The notes: generated by a model not told the origin, from the sequence alone. DNA of 64,000 nt from Microsaccharimonas sp964523145 (GCA_964523145.1 CAZFYB010000001.1:1-64000); one strand, 5' to 3'. Positions 44,082 through 53,315 are shown, numbered from the stretch's first letter. Program-made: numbers and translations.

Positions 44082-44993
44082 ATGATACTTGGTATAGATG
44101 AAGTTGGACGAGGGCCATGGGCGGGGCCGCTTGTGGTAGGGGCGGTAGTACTTGGTGATATTCCTATTGAAGGGTTAACTGATAGTAAAAAACTTACAGC
44201 TAAACGTCGCGAAGCCCTTGATGTGTTGATTCGACAAAATGCTGCTGGTTGGGGGCTTGGGTGGGTCCATGCCGATGAACTCGATGCATTAGGGCTGGCA
44301 GAATCATTACGAGTAGCGGCTATTCGGGCTGTCGAGGCCGTTAAGGCGCCTTACCATGAAATTATGATTGACGGCACTATTAACTTTTTGAAAGAGACCT
44401 CGAAGGGCTCATACGTGACAACGCTTCCGAAGGCAGACTTATTAATCCCCAGTGTTTCGGCGGCATCGATTATCGCTAAAGTTGCCCGTGATACGTTCAT
44501 GGCTGAACAAGATGCACTCTATCCTGGGTATAGTTTTAGTAAACATGTTGGATATGGCACTGCAGTGCATCGCAAAGCACTTGATGATTTAGGAGTAACG
44601 CCATTGCACCGCACCTCGTTTGCCCCAATTGCAAAAATGCTTATTGAACCGACTAAAGGTACGTCAAAAGCAATCGGCTACGATGCAGAAACCAAAGCTG
44701 CCGAATATCTTACTACCAAAGGCCACAAAATCGTTGCTCGCAACTGGAAAACACGTTGGTGTGAAATCGATATTATATCTGAAAACGAAGGTGCTCTTTA
44801 TTTTGTTGAAGTGAAGTACCGCTCAACAGCTAAAACTGGGAATGCACTATCGGCTATAACACCCGCAAAACTAAAACAGATGCGGTTTGCCGCTGAGCTA
44901 TACATCGCGAAACGTACTGCTCAAAGTAAAGAAATTCGCCTTTGTGTTGTTGCGATCGATGGAAGTCAGCTCGAGTTTTTAGAGCTCGAGTAA
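44082..44993 (+). CDS. rnhB: RNase HII fused to YraN-type nuclease domain
   Basis: The 303-aa protein joins two domains. Residues about 1-190 are RNase HII (GIDEVGRGPWAGPLV, MIDGT, AKVARD with the acidic active site), which removes ribonucleotides and RNA from DNA. Residues about 200-303 are a YraN/UPF0102 domain (GYDAETKAAEYL, WCEIDIISENEGALYFVEVK) with the D-x(n)-EVK pattern of PD-(D/E)XK nucleases. TATACT (44070-44075) ends 6 nt before ATG 44082, so I prefer 44082 to the upstream ATG 44058, which would lie before the promoter. Its end overlaps the convergent aminopeptidase by 15 bp. Confidence 0.93.
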   Translation: MILGIDEVGRGPWAGPLVVGAVVLGDIPIEGLTDSKKLTAKRREALDVLIRQNAAGWGLGWVHADELDALGLAESLRVAAIRAVEAVKAPYHEIMIDGTINFLKETSKGSYVTTLPKADLLIPSVSAASIIAKVARDTFMAEQDALYPGYSFSKHVGYGTAVHRKALDDLGVTPLHRTSFAPIAKMLIEPTKGTSKAIGYDAETKAAEYLTTKGHKIVARNWKTRWCEIDIISENEGALYFVEVKYRSTAKTGNALSAITPAKLKQMRFAAELYIAKRTAQSKEIRLCVVAIDGSQLEFLELE

Positions 44994-47498
44994 TGCAGCC
45001 CGTACAGCCGGTCCGTCACGTTCGATCAACGCAACCTTACCTTCTAGCTCAGTCATTCCTATAGTAATGTTACGTTTTAAGGCAACTACCTTTAATAACG
45101 GGTTAAAGAATTCCCGGTATTCATTAAGTTGATCAGCACTGACAAGGCTACTGGCAATGTAGCGAGGGAACATTTCGTAATGCGAGTCAGAAGCAAAAGT
45201 TTTTTCAATCCAATCCCATTCATTTCGTGCCCATTGCCACATAAAAGTGCGTCCGTAACGGTTGCGCGATAACCATACAAACCAATGGGTGAAATCTTGC
45301 GGGCGAATGATTGTCGCATCTTTCAAAAGCTTAGACAAGCGTTCAATATCTGAAAGTTTTTTTGTAGCAGTTAATGCGCCAGTAATATCATCGCGTAATT
45401 CGCTGAGGGTAGCATTTTTATATTCTTCCAAAAGTGCATCAACAACAGACTCATCTTTTGCTTGGCGAACCGCATTTGCAAGAATAGCAGTTCGGAGTTC
45501 AGCATCAAGCTCATTGATTTTTGTATTGGCGTAGAGTTGCTGTGCATGCGCCACGGCCTCTTGATTTTCACTGTAAAGCACTAAGCCAATAATCGTACTT
45601 CGAAGCTTTGTGTCGTTTTCAGGTTCATTGTCAGCTGACTCCCAACCCAATCGTTCGTATTGCGATGCGGTTAAGGTTCCTACAAACGCTCGGAGCTTTT
45701 TCTCGGCCATTTCGTCTGTTTCAGTAAACTTTTTCAATTCGTTAATTGCGACACTCATTAAGCTCCAAACCGATTCGTCTGTTTCGTCTGCATACTGCTT
45801 GAGGAGCGGTATGAGTTCTGCTGTAGCAATAATACCGGCTTGTGCTAACAGAGTTTGTTCATGGAGTAGCTGAAGCCGGTCAATAGGCGATAAATCTTGC
45901 ACGTTTTTAAGAATTTCATCTAAAAGTTCTTTATCGTAATGGGTGATAAAGTGTGCTGATCCATTGCTGTTCAGTAAGAATGGTTTGTTACTCGTGTAGG
46001 TAAATGAAGCGGCCTGTTCATCCAATAATTCTGGAATTTCTTCAGTTAATCCATGGAGTGGGATAGGCCATAAAGCAGTAGAATCTTCATGGGGGCCGAT
46101 AAAGAACTGCTCTTGGGATAACGAAATAGTCGAATCCTCTTTATGTACATGAACAACCGGATACCCAGACTGGTTCATCCAAGCACTCATAAAGCCGGCA
46201 ATATCTTTATCAGATGCTGCGCCGAGTGAGTTCCAAAGATCTTCAGCAACAGTGTTTTGATATTTATGGGTATGGAAATACTTCTTTAGGCCAGCTTGTA
46301 GCGCATCGTCACCTAAATACGCTTGCAGCATGCGCAGTAAACGGCTGCCTTTGGCGTACACAATTGATGGATCAAACATGGTGCTAATTTCATCAGGGTG
46401 ATTGACTTCACTTCGAATCGCCTGTACACCGTCAAGGCTGTCGCGGCGTAATGCACTCAGTACATCGCTACTGGCATGGTCGAGCCAAACATTCCAGCTC
46501 GGTTCAAGGTTATCTATCGCGACATATTCCATCATCGTGGCAAAGCTTTCGTTAAGCCATAAGTCATTCCACCACTGCATAGTAACAAGGTTGCCGAACC
46601 ATTGGTGGCTTAATTCATGGGCGATCACTAAAGCGGCATAATGTTTTGCATCAAGTGAAGTTGAGGTGGGGTCTACAAGTAAGGCAATTTCACGGTAAGT
46701 GATAAGGCCCCAGTTTTCCATTGCTCCTGAGGAGAAATCAGGGAGGGCGACATGGTCAGATTTAGGCAGCGGGTAAGGCACGCCGAAATATTCATCAAAA
46801 AAATCAATCGTTCGAGTGGCAATGTCGAGGGCAAAATCAAGATTATTTGCTGGGTGTGCCTTTGTTGCCCAAATATTTACTTCAACACCGCTTTTAGTCG
46901 TGGCTGAGGTTTTTTGCAAGTCACCAACGACCCAGGCGAGAAGGTAGCTGCTCATGCGAGGTGTTGTTTCGAATCGAGTTACGAGTAGCTCGTTCTCTTC
47001 TCGCTGCGAAGTAACCGGCATATTACCAAGCACGGTTACCCCAAGCTCTGTAGTCAGCGTTACGTTAAAAGTAGCTTTCGCCTCTGGCTCGTCTACGCAA
47101 GGAAATGCTTGCCGAGCGTAGTGACTTTCAAACTGAGTCGCAATTAATTCACGTTTTTGACCTTCGAATTCATAGTAACAAGGATAAATTCCATTCATGG
47201 TGTCGGTAATGATGCCAGAAAAATTCACCACAACGATATGTTGACCGGCCACGAGGTCGGGGTGAGTAATAACAAGTTCATCATTTTGTGTCAGCTTGAA
47301 ATCAGCGGCTTTGCCATCGAAGGTAGCTGAGTGGATAGTAAGATCTTTTGCGTGGAGCCGTATGTCTTTTGCGATATCAGTTGATACGCCAGTTATAGAT
47401 ACCGTACCTTCAAAAGTTCGCTTAAGGCGGTTAAGGTTTACAGACAGGTCGTAGTGTTCAGGAACAAATGTCCTGATGAGTCGAGTTACAGATTGCAT
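44979..47498 (-). CDS. M1 family aminopeptidase (PepN-like)
   Basis: The 839-aa zinc protease has the exopeptidase motif SGAMENWGL and the zinc site VIAHELSHQWFGNLV followed by the Glu ligand in LWLNESFATMMEY (HExxH-x18-E), plus a C-terminal helical ERAP1-like domain (from about 500). It trims N-terminal residues from peptides, which suits a cell that lives on scavenged amino acids. No signal peptide is seen. On the minus strand TACAAT ends 6 nt before ATG 47498. Confidence 0.95.
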   Translation of the reverse strand: MQSVTRLIRTFVPEHYDLSVNLNRLKRTFEGTVSITGVSTDIAKDIRLHAKDLTIHSATFDGKAADFKLTQNDELVITHPDLVAGQHIVVVNFSGIITDTMNGIYPCYYEFEGQKRELIATQFESHYARQAFPCVDEPEAKATFNVTLTTELGVTVLGNMPVTSQREENELLVTRFETTPRMSSYLLAWVVGDLQKTSATTKSGVEVNIWATKAHPANNLDFALDIATRTIDFFDEYFGVPYPLPKSDHVALPDFSSGAMENWGLITYREIALLVDPTSTSLDAKHYAALVIAHELSHQWFGNLVTMQWWNDLWLNESFATMMEYVAIDNLEPSWNVWLDHASSDVLSALRRDSLDGVQAIRSEVNHPDEISTMFDPSIVYAKGSRLLRMLQAYLGDDALQAGLKKYFHTHKYQNTVAEDLWNSLGAASDKDIAGFMSAWMNQSGYPVVHVHKEDSTISLSQEQFFIGPHEDSTALWPIPLHGLTEEIPELLDEQAASFTYTSNKPFLLNSNGSAHFITHYDKELLDEILKNVQDLSPIDRLQLLHEQTLLAQAGIIATAELIPLLKQYADETDESVWSLMSVAINELKKFTETDEMAEKKLRAFVGTLTASQYERLGWESADNEPENDTKLRSTIIGLVLYSENQEAVAHAQQLYANTKINELDAELRTAILANAVRQAKDESVVDALLEEYKNATLSELRDDITGALTATKKLSDIERLSKLLKDATIIRPQDFTHWFVWLSRNRYGRTFMWQWARNEWDWIEKTFASDSHYEMFPRYIASSLVSADQLNEYREFFNPLLKVVALKRNITIGMTELEGKVALIERDGPAVRAALLEL

Positions 47499-47544
47499 AC
47501 TTTTATTGTAGCAAAATTAAGATTGAACGTGCCATAGTAGAGTG

Positions 47545-48225
47545 ATGCGAAGGCGGCGAGCGATAGTTATGTTGATTGGGGGAGCGGTAGCGCTGGCTTT
47601 ACTTTTTGGCGCGATGCCAACGGTTATACAAGAAAGTTTACCGATAGAGCAGCCAGTCGCAGTATCAACAACGTTAACACCGGCAATTGAAGTACTAAAC
47701 GAACTCGAAGTAAAAGGGCGTGCGCCAAAAACAGGCTATGATCGAAGTGAATTTGGTAGCGACTGGGCAATGGTGCAAGGCTGTGATACACGAGATATCA
47801 TTTTATATCGTGATCTCACGAACACCACTTTAGAAGACGAATGCACGGTTATTTCTGGTGTACTGCAAGATAGCTATACGGGCGAGACGATCCAATTTAG
47901 TAAATCACGTAGTAGTGATATTCAAATTGATCACGTGGTAGCGTTATCAGATGCCTGGCAAAAAGGCGCGCAGCAGCTTACTAGGGATCAACGTATAAAA
48001 CTTGCCAATGATCCATTGGAACTCATTGCGGTTTCCGGAAAAGCAAATCAAATTAAAAGCGATGGCGATGCGGCTACATGGCTCCCTTCAAATAAGTCGT
48101 TCCGATGTGAGTACGTTGCGCGGCAGATTGCAGTGAAACAAAAATACAGCCTATGGGTAACCCAAGCTGAAAACGAGGCAATGAACAGAGTACTTCAAGA
48201 CTGTCCCAATCAATTAATTCCATAG
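47545..48225 (+). CDS. Secreted HNH-type nuclease (DUF1524-like)
   Basis: The 226-aa protein has an N-terminal basic stretch and one hydrophobic helix (signal or anchor, residues about 6-24), then an HNH domain of the DUF1524/GmrSD C-terminal type: IQIDHVVALSDAWQKGAQQ, LANDPLELIAVSGKANQIKSD and WLPSNKSFRCEYVARQ. The Asp-His and Asn-x-x-K pattern is intact. Secreted members are common in Actinobacteria and episymbionts and probably cut extracellular DNA for uptake, which is inference. CATAGT ends 6 nt before ATG 47545, preferred to GTG 47542. Confidence 0.88.
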   Translation: MRRRRAIVMLIGGAVALALLFGAMPTVIQESLPIEQPVAVSTTLTPAIEVLNELEVKGRAPKTGYDRSEFGSDWAMVQGCDTRDIILYRDLTNTTLEDECTVISGVLQDSYTGETIQFSKSRSSDIQIDHVVALSDAWQKGAQQLTRDQRIKLANDPLELIAVSGKANQIKSDGDAATWLPSNKSFRCEYVARQIAVKQKYSLWVTQAENEAMNRVLQDCPNQLIP

Positions 48226-48240
48226 TGCTACACTGGTGGT

Positions 48241-48495
48241 ATGGCATTTAATCACTATGCAAAAATAAAACGCATTCTAGACGACCAACCTGCAGGATGG
48301 AACATTAAACGTATTAACGAGCCGACTTCTGCAAAAAGCTTTAAAGGTGAGGTGCGACAATTTCCGCATTACTACCGAATTTATGATGATGCTGGAAATG
48401 CTATTAAATACTGTAAGTTTCAGCAAATTGAAAGATTAGCATCGGTTTTGCAACTTCCGGTTGAAGCGCTACCGATTATTGAGGAAGAAAGTTGA
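48241..48495 (+). CDS. Small protein of unknown function
   Basis: I do not recognise this 84-aa protein. It is soluble, with a basic N-terminal part (HYAKIKRILDDQPAGWNIKRIN) and an acidic end. TACACT ends 6 nt before ATG, a leaderless start. It lies 15 bp after the nuclease gene and its TGA overlaps the nusA -35. Confidence 0.6.
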   Translation: MAFNHYAKIKRILDDQPAGWNIKRINEPTSAKSFKGEVRQFPHYYRIYDDAGNAIKYCKFQQIERLASVLQLPVEALPIIEEES

Positions 48496-48520
48496 AATAA
48501 CCCGAAAAGTGCGTTATAAT
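48492..48520 (+). promoter_or_regulatory. Promoter of nusA
   Basis: TTGAAA (48492-48497), 17-bp spacer and TATAAT (48515-48520): one of the best sigma-70 matches in the window. It predicts +1 near 48527, about 50 nt before the ATG. Confidence 0.8.
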
Positions 48521-48533
48521 AGCGATAGTACAT

Positions 48534-48557
48534 TCCGGCCGGCAGGTCGGATTTTTT
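48534..48557 (+). terminator. Intrinsic terminator in nusA leader
   Basis: A 7-bp stem (TCCGGCC with GGTCGGA, loop GGCA) followed by six T (48552-48557) lies inside the leader, only a few bases after +1. Transcripts would stop here unless the terminator is bypassed, which suggests attenuation of nusA. Confidence 0.7.
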
Positions 48558-48579
48558 CATAGAAGAAAGGAATACATTC

Positions 48580-49701
48580 ATGGAAGAACTAAATCTAAAA
48601 CAATTGACCCTTGCGGTTCGAACAATCGCTGAAGAGAAAAACCTCCCCGAAGAGGTGGTGTTATCTGTTATTGAGCAAGCTATTGCCGCTGCATGGCGCC
48701 GTGATAATGGTGAACGTGACCAAGAGGTGCGCTCAGAACTTAACGTAAACGATGGTACCGCAACGGTCTACGTTGGTCGCGAAGTCGTTGAAACTGTTGG
48801 AAGCGATGCGCACGAAATTAGCCTCGAAGATGCAAAAAAAGTTAAAAAAGATGCAGCACTTGGTGACATTATCGAAGAAACATACCAAGTAAGCAGCTTT
48901 GGTCGTGTTGCGGCTCAAACGGCAAAACAGGTCGTACTACAGCGCCTCCGCGAAGCAGAACGTGAAGTCGTACTTGCTGAATATGAGGATAAAATCGGAA
49001 CTGTCGTAAACGGAACAGTTCAACGTGTTGAGCCTCGTGTCGTTAGAGTTGAAATTGGTAAAGCGAGTGGTATTATTCCACAAAGTGAGCAAATTCAAGG
49101 TGAATTTTACAGTGTCGGTAGTCGCATTAAGGTATTTATTAAAGATATCGAACGCGAAAACCGTGGTCCACAACTTATCTTGAGTCGTGGTAATGAACAA
49201 TTCGTAGAATACCTTTTCCGCCAAGAAGTTCCAGAACTTGAAACCGGTGCCGTAGAAATTAAGGCAATTGCTCGTGAAGCTGGTCGCCGTACGAAACTTG
49301 CTGTCGCTAGCACTGTTCCTGGTGTTGACCCAGTTGGTACTTTCGTTGGCGGACATGGTACTCGTGTACAAGCAGTGATGAACGAAATTGGTGATCAAGA
49401 AAAAATCGACATTGTAACATTTGATGCTGAGCCAGTGCAATTCATTAAAAACGCACTCAGCCCTGCGGAAGTTTCAAAAGTTGAAATTAACGAAGCTGAT
49501 AAGCGAGCAAAGGTGTTCGTAAACGAAGACCAACAGTCAATTGCAATTGGTCGCGGCGGCCAAAACGTTCGACTTGCCAGCCGACTTACTGGGTACGAAC
49601 TCGATATCGAGCAAGCTGCTCCGGCTGCAAAAGCTGCTGAAAAGCCTAAAAAGAATATCGAAGACAGCTTGCTTAATGCTGTTGATGAAGTAAACGAATA
49701 G
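48580..49701 (+). CDS. nusA: Transcription factor NusA
   Basis: The 373-aa protein has the NusA N-terminal domain (EKNLPEEVVLSVIEQAIAAA), an S1 domain (VNGTVQRVEPRVVRVEIGKASG, about 130-195) and two KH domains (FVGGHGTRVQAVMNEIGDQ and IAIGRGGQNVRLASRLTGY). It lacks the acidic C-terminal repeats of E. coli. It binds RNA polymerase to modulate pausing and termination. It follows AAAGGAATACATTC. Its own leader terminator offers a possible self-control loop. Confidence 0.96.
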   Translation: MEELNLKQLTLAVRTIAEEKNLPEEVVLSVIEQAIAAAWRRDNGERDQEVRSELNVNDGTATVYVGREVVETVGSDAHEISLEDAKKVKKDAALGDIIEETYQVSSFGRVAAQTAKQVVLQRLREAEREVVLAEYEDKIGTVVNGTVQRVEPRVVRVEIGKASGIIPQSEQIQGEFYSVGSRIKVFIKDIERENRGPQLILSRGNEQFVEYLFRQEVPELETGAVEIKAIAREAGRRTKLAVASTVPGVDPVGTFVGGHGTRVQAVMNEIGDQEKIDIVTFDAEPVQFIKNALSPAEVSKVEINEADKRAKVFVNEDQQSIAIGRGGQNVRLASRLTGYELDIEQAAPAAKAAEKPKKNIEDSLLNAVDEVNE

Positions 49702-49725
49702 ACATAGTTTAGCTATAAAATTAAA

Positions 49726-49752
49726 TTAGCACTCACTTGCATCGAGTGCTAA
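49726..49752 (+). promoter_or_regulatory. CIRCE operator (HrcA site)
   Basis: TTAGCACTC, nine bases, GAGTGCTAA: a perfect CIRCE element, the operator of the HrcA heat-shock repressor. It overlaps the -35 (TTGCAT at 49737-49742), and a TATACT -10 lies at 49759-49764, so HrcA binding should block clpC transcription. HrcA is not in the window. Confidence 0.95.
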
Positions 49753-49770
49753 TTTTGCTATACTAGGTAT

Positions 49771-49827
49771 ATGAATAGGCAAGAAAAATATATTGTACTT
49801 GCGCTACATACATTGGAGGATAGATAA
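49771..49827 (+). CDS. Leaderless 18-codon upstream ORF before clpC
   Basis: ATG 49771 lies 6 nt after the TATACT -10, the spacing of the leaderless genes here. It reads MNRQEKYIVLALHTLEDR and stops at TAA 49827, 7 nt before clpC ATG. Its last codons cover the GGAGG (49815-49819) that would serve clpC. It may be a translated leader peptide or a coupling device. It is too short to judge by homology. Confidence 0.5.
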   Translation: MNRQEKYIVLALHTLEDR

Positions 49828-49834
49828 TAGATAT

Positions 49835-52312
49835 ATGTCTGATGACTTTTCAGAATTCATCTCGCACTTAACCGATAACGCTCGGACGAGTCTTCATCAC
49901 GCAACATTGATTGCCCAGGGGTACGGGAGCCCGTATGTGGGTACAGAGCACCTTTTATTGGGAGTCATGGCCCAAGGCGCTTCTGTTGGCGCGAAAATTT
50001 TAGCTGATGCTGGGGTAACGCTTGATAAAGCGCAATCTGCTTTAAGTTCGGTGCCTATTAGTAATAACTTTACTGCTGGTATTATGACAAAAAGTTTAAG
50101 TGAAACAGCCAAGCTGACACTCAAAATGAGCTGGGATGTTGCCCAGGAATTTCGACAAGATTATCTTGGAACCGAACATATTCTTTATAGTATTCTTTCG
50201 CAAAAAAATGCTCGCGCAACGGTGTTGCTTCGGGACATGAATGTGGATACAAGTGAAATTTTATCTGAACTTGAGGATTACCTCGATCGTAATAGTGAAG
50301 CGCATAACCCAATTGAAGATACTGAGCGCATCGCCAAGCAGTCTACTCAAAAAGGTGCCTTAGGTACTTATGGTACCGACCTTACGGCTCGGGCTAAAGC
50401 AGGTAAACTTGACCCGGTTATTGGCCGCGGTGAACAAGAAGACCGTTTAGTGACGATTTTGAGCCGCCGGACTAAAAACAACCCCGTTCTTATTGGTGAA
50501 CCAGGTGTTGGTAAGACTGCCATTGTTGAAGGTTTAGCTCAGCGGATTGCAACCGAAGATGTACCAGAGCACTTACTTGATAAGCGCATTATACAGCTCG
50601 ACCTTGCCGGGATGATTGCTGGTACGAAATATCGCGGTGAATTTGAAGAGCGGTTAAAAAAGGTGATGACAGAACTGCAAGAGCAAAAGAATTGCATTGT
50701 CTTTATTGATGAGCTCCACCTATTAGTAGGCGCTGGGGCGGCTGAAGGTGCACTTGATGCAGCCAATATGCTCAAACCTGCACTCGCCCGCGGTGAAATT
50801 CGACTTATTGGTGCAACTACCATCGAAGAATATCGAAAACATATCGAAAAAGACTCAGCCCTTGAGCGCCGACTACAAAGCATTATGGTTCCAGAGCCAT
50901 CACTTAAGGATACAGTAGCAATCTTGAAAGGACTTCGTTCATATTACGAAAAGCATCATGGTGTCAGCATTAGTGATGACATTATTGAAGACGCTGTGTA
51001 CATGGCCGATCGCTACGTTAGTGAACGTTTCATGCCAGATAAAGCTATCGATGTGATAGACGAAGCCGCTGCAAAAGTTCGGGTGAAATCGGGGCACAAA
51101 CCAAGCAAGGTTCGTGACTATGTAAAGCAGCTCAAAAACTTAAATGAAAAAATGGATGAAGCTGTTGTTGCCGAGGATTACGAACGAGCAGCACTCTATA
51201 AAACTCGTATTAGCCAACTCAGCGAAAAGCTTGAAGAATCACGCAGTGAGTACGAGAAAAAGACACCGGTAACTCTAACAGATGACGATATCGCCCAGGC
51301 GATTGCTCATATGACCGGTATTCCGGTAAAACGGGTACAAAAATCTGAGGCGAAGCTGCTTCGCCGGCTCGAATCGCACCTTGAAAAGCACGTTATTGGC
51401 CAGCAAGAAGCGGTTGAAAAAGTGTCTCGAGCGATTCGCCGTAGCCGAAGTGGTGTTGCAAGTAGTAAACGACCAATTGGATCGTTTGTATTTATGGGTC
51501 CAACAGGTGTAGGAAAAACTGAGCTCGCAAAAGTGCTCGCCCGCGAAGTATTTGGCAGCGAAGATGCCTTAATTAAAATTGATATGAGTGAATTCAGTGA
51601 ACGACATAACACCAGCCGTCTATTAGGTGCGCCTGCGGGCTATGTAGGGTATGAAGACGGCGGACAGCTGACAGATAAGATTCGCCGTCAACCATATAGT
51701 ATCGTTTTGTTTGATGAGATTGAAAAAGCCAATAGCGAAGTATTCCATTTACTCCTACAGATCTTAGAAGATGGTAAGCTTACCGATGCAAAGGGTCGTT
51801 CGGTCGACTTTACGAATGCGATTATTATCCTTACGAGTAATCTTGGGGCTGATTTCATGATGAAAGAATCGAGCCTTGGGTTTAGGGCTGCGAATAAAAA
51901 AGATGAAAAGCAACTCGATGAAGTGCATGCTGAAAACGCCGCCGAAGCCCAAAAAGCACTTGAGCGCATTATGCGACCAGAGCTTATTAACCGTTTTGAT
52001 GCAATTGTTACCTTTAGGGCATTAACGCGAAAGCAAGTAGGGAAGATTTTTGATAACTTACTTGCAGAGTTACAAGAACGACTTATTCATAAGGGTATAC
52101 ACCTGGTTGTGGCTGCCTCTGCTAAAAAGCTCATCATCGCTGAAGGTCACGATGAAAAGTATGGCGCACGGCCACTCCGCCGGGCTATGCAGGATATGCT
52201 TGAACATCAAATCGCTGACGGTATTTTATCTGGCGAGTATGAAAAAGGTACTGTACTAAAGGTCAGCGCATCTAAGGGAAAGTTGGCCGTAGATGTCGTC
52301 ATCGAAAACTAA
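49835..52312 (+). CDS. clpC: ClpC-type AAA+ unfoldase
   Basis: The 825-aa protein has a Clp N domain (residues about 5-145), a first AAA+ domain (GEPGVGKTAIVEGLA), a central UVR-like motif (EDYERAALYKTRISQL) that marks ClpC rather than ClpB, and a second AAA+ domain (GPTGVGKTELAKVLA). It unfolds proteins for the ClpP protease. The CIRCE element puts it under HrcA heat-shock control. ATG 49835 is chosen because the Clp N domain starts there; an upstream in-frame TTG lies in the leader. It overlaps the next gene by 20 bp. Confidence 0.94.
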   Translation: MSDDFSEFISHLTDNARTSLHHATLIAQGYGSPYVGTEHLLLGVMAQGASVGAKILADAGVTLDKAQSALSSVPISNNFTAGIMTKSLSETAKLTLKMSWDVAQEFRQDYLGTEHILYSILSQKNARATVLLRDMNVDTSEILSELEDYLDRNSEAHNPIEDTERIAKQSTQKGALGTYGTDLTARAKAGKLDPVIGRGEQEDRLVTILSRRTKNNPVLIGEPGVGKTAIVEGLAQRIATEDVPEHLLDKRIIQLDLAGMIAGTKYRGEFEERLKKVMTELQEQKNCIVFIDELHLLVGAGAAEGALDAANMLKPALARGEIRLIGATTIEEYRKHIEKDSALERRLQSIMVPEPSLKDTVAILKGLRSYYEKHHGVSISDDIIEDAVYMADRYVSERFMPDKAIDVIDEAAAKVRVKSGHKPSKVRDYVKQLKNLNEKMDEAVVAEDYERAALYKTRISQLSEKLEESRSEYEKKTPVTLTDDDIAQAIAHMTGIPVKRVQKSEAKLLRRLESHLEKHVIGQQEAVEKVSRAIRRSRSGVASSKRPIGSFVFMGPTGVGKTELAKVLAREVFGSEDALIKIDMSEFSERHNTSRLLGAPAGYVGYEDGGQLTDKIRRQPYSIVLFDEIEKANSEVFHLLLQILEDGKLTDAKGRSVDFTNAIIILTSNLGADFMMKESSLGFRAANKKDEKQLDEVHAENAAEAQKALERIMRPELINRFDAIVTFRALTRKQVGKIFDNLLAELQERLIHKGIHLVVAASAKKLIIAEGHDEKYGARPLRRAMQDMLEHQIADGILSGEYEKGTVLKVSASKGKLAVDVVIEN

Positions 52313-53300
52313 TCGAACTGGTAGTATTATCGCTTTTGTCATAAGTGGCATTGCGATTATTCTGGCAATTCTGGTTTTTATAAATAGGCAGTATATGCTC
52401 GATCAGTTGAGTGTTTGGAGCTTTACTCCTTCTTCGGGTATCGAATCGATTGAGGAAAAAGTACAATTTACCGACAAAGGTCAGTTTACCTTTTATGCCA
52501 CGCAACCAATTGTTGCGACCCAACAAGAGTTTAATGATAATTGTCCACGCCAAGAAGTAGGCAGCCCGGTTTTGGGGTGTTATACCTCAAACGATCGTAT
52601 ATTTATTTACGATGTGCAAAACGAACAGCTAGGGGGCATGAAAGAGGTGACCGCAGCACATGAAATGCTGCATGCCGTGTGGCAACGAACGAGTAGCGAA
52701 GAGCGTGAAAAACTTACGGGGTTATTAAATGCTGCGTATGAACGCAATATGAATGATGACCTAGAGCAACGTATGGCATATTACGACCGTAACCAGCCAA
52801 CGGAAATTGTGAATGAGCTCCATTCTATTTTAGGCACCGAAGTTGCTGATTTAGGTGAAGAACTTGAAACATATTACGCGCAGTTTTTCTTGAATAGGCA
52901 AACTGTTTTGAGCTTGCACCAAAACTACGATGAAACGTACAAAAACCTATATAGCCGAGCCGATGAGTTGTATGCTCAAATGGAAACCTTGGGCAAAAGC
53001 ATTGAAGATCGTAATGCAAGTTACGACCAACAACTCTCACAACTCTCGGCGGATATCGACTCGTTTAATACTCGCGCAGATAACGGATCATTTAGCTCTA
53101 TGAGTCAGTTTAATGCTGAGCGATCAGCATTAATATCAAGATCTAATCAACTTGATGCGCAGCGAGATGCTATTAATAATGACATAGCTCAGCACAACGC
53201 TATGTATGAAGAATATCAGGCTATTGCCTCGCAAATTGAAATTTTAAATAGTAGTATGGATAGCTTTAAATCGATTGATGAAGCACCGACATTTGAGTAA
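52293..53300 (+). CDS. Membrane-anchored HExxH protein with coiled coil
   Basis: I do not recognise this 335-aa protein by name. It has an N-terminal membrane helix (about residues 10-31), an outer domain with AAHEMLHAVWQR (H-E-x-x-H, a zinc-metallopeptidase-like motif) near residue 124, and a long coiled coil (about 215-325). Two cysteines lie just before the motif. Overlap by 20 bp with the heat-shock clpC gene suggests co-expression under CIRCE, so an envelope stress role is likely. Confidence 0.75.
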   Translation: MSSSKTNRTGSIIAFVISGIAIILAILVFINRQYMLDQLSVWSFTPSSGIESIEEKVQFTDKGQFTFYATQPIVATQQEFNDNCPRQEVGSPVLGCYTSNDRIFIYDVQNEQLGGMKEVTAAHEMLHAVWQRTSSEEREKLTGLLNAAYERNMNDDLEQRMAYYDRNQPTEIVNELHSILGTEVADLGEELETYYAQFFLNRQTVLSLHQNYDETYKNLYSRADELYAQMETLGKSIEDRNASYDQQLSQLSADIDSFNTRADNGSFSSMSQFNAERSALISRSNQLDAQRDAINNDIAQHNAMYEEYQAIASQIEILNSSMDSFKSIDEAPTFE

Positions 53301-53315
53301 GGTATACTAAAAGCA

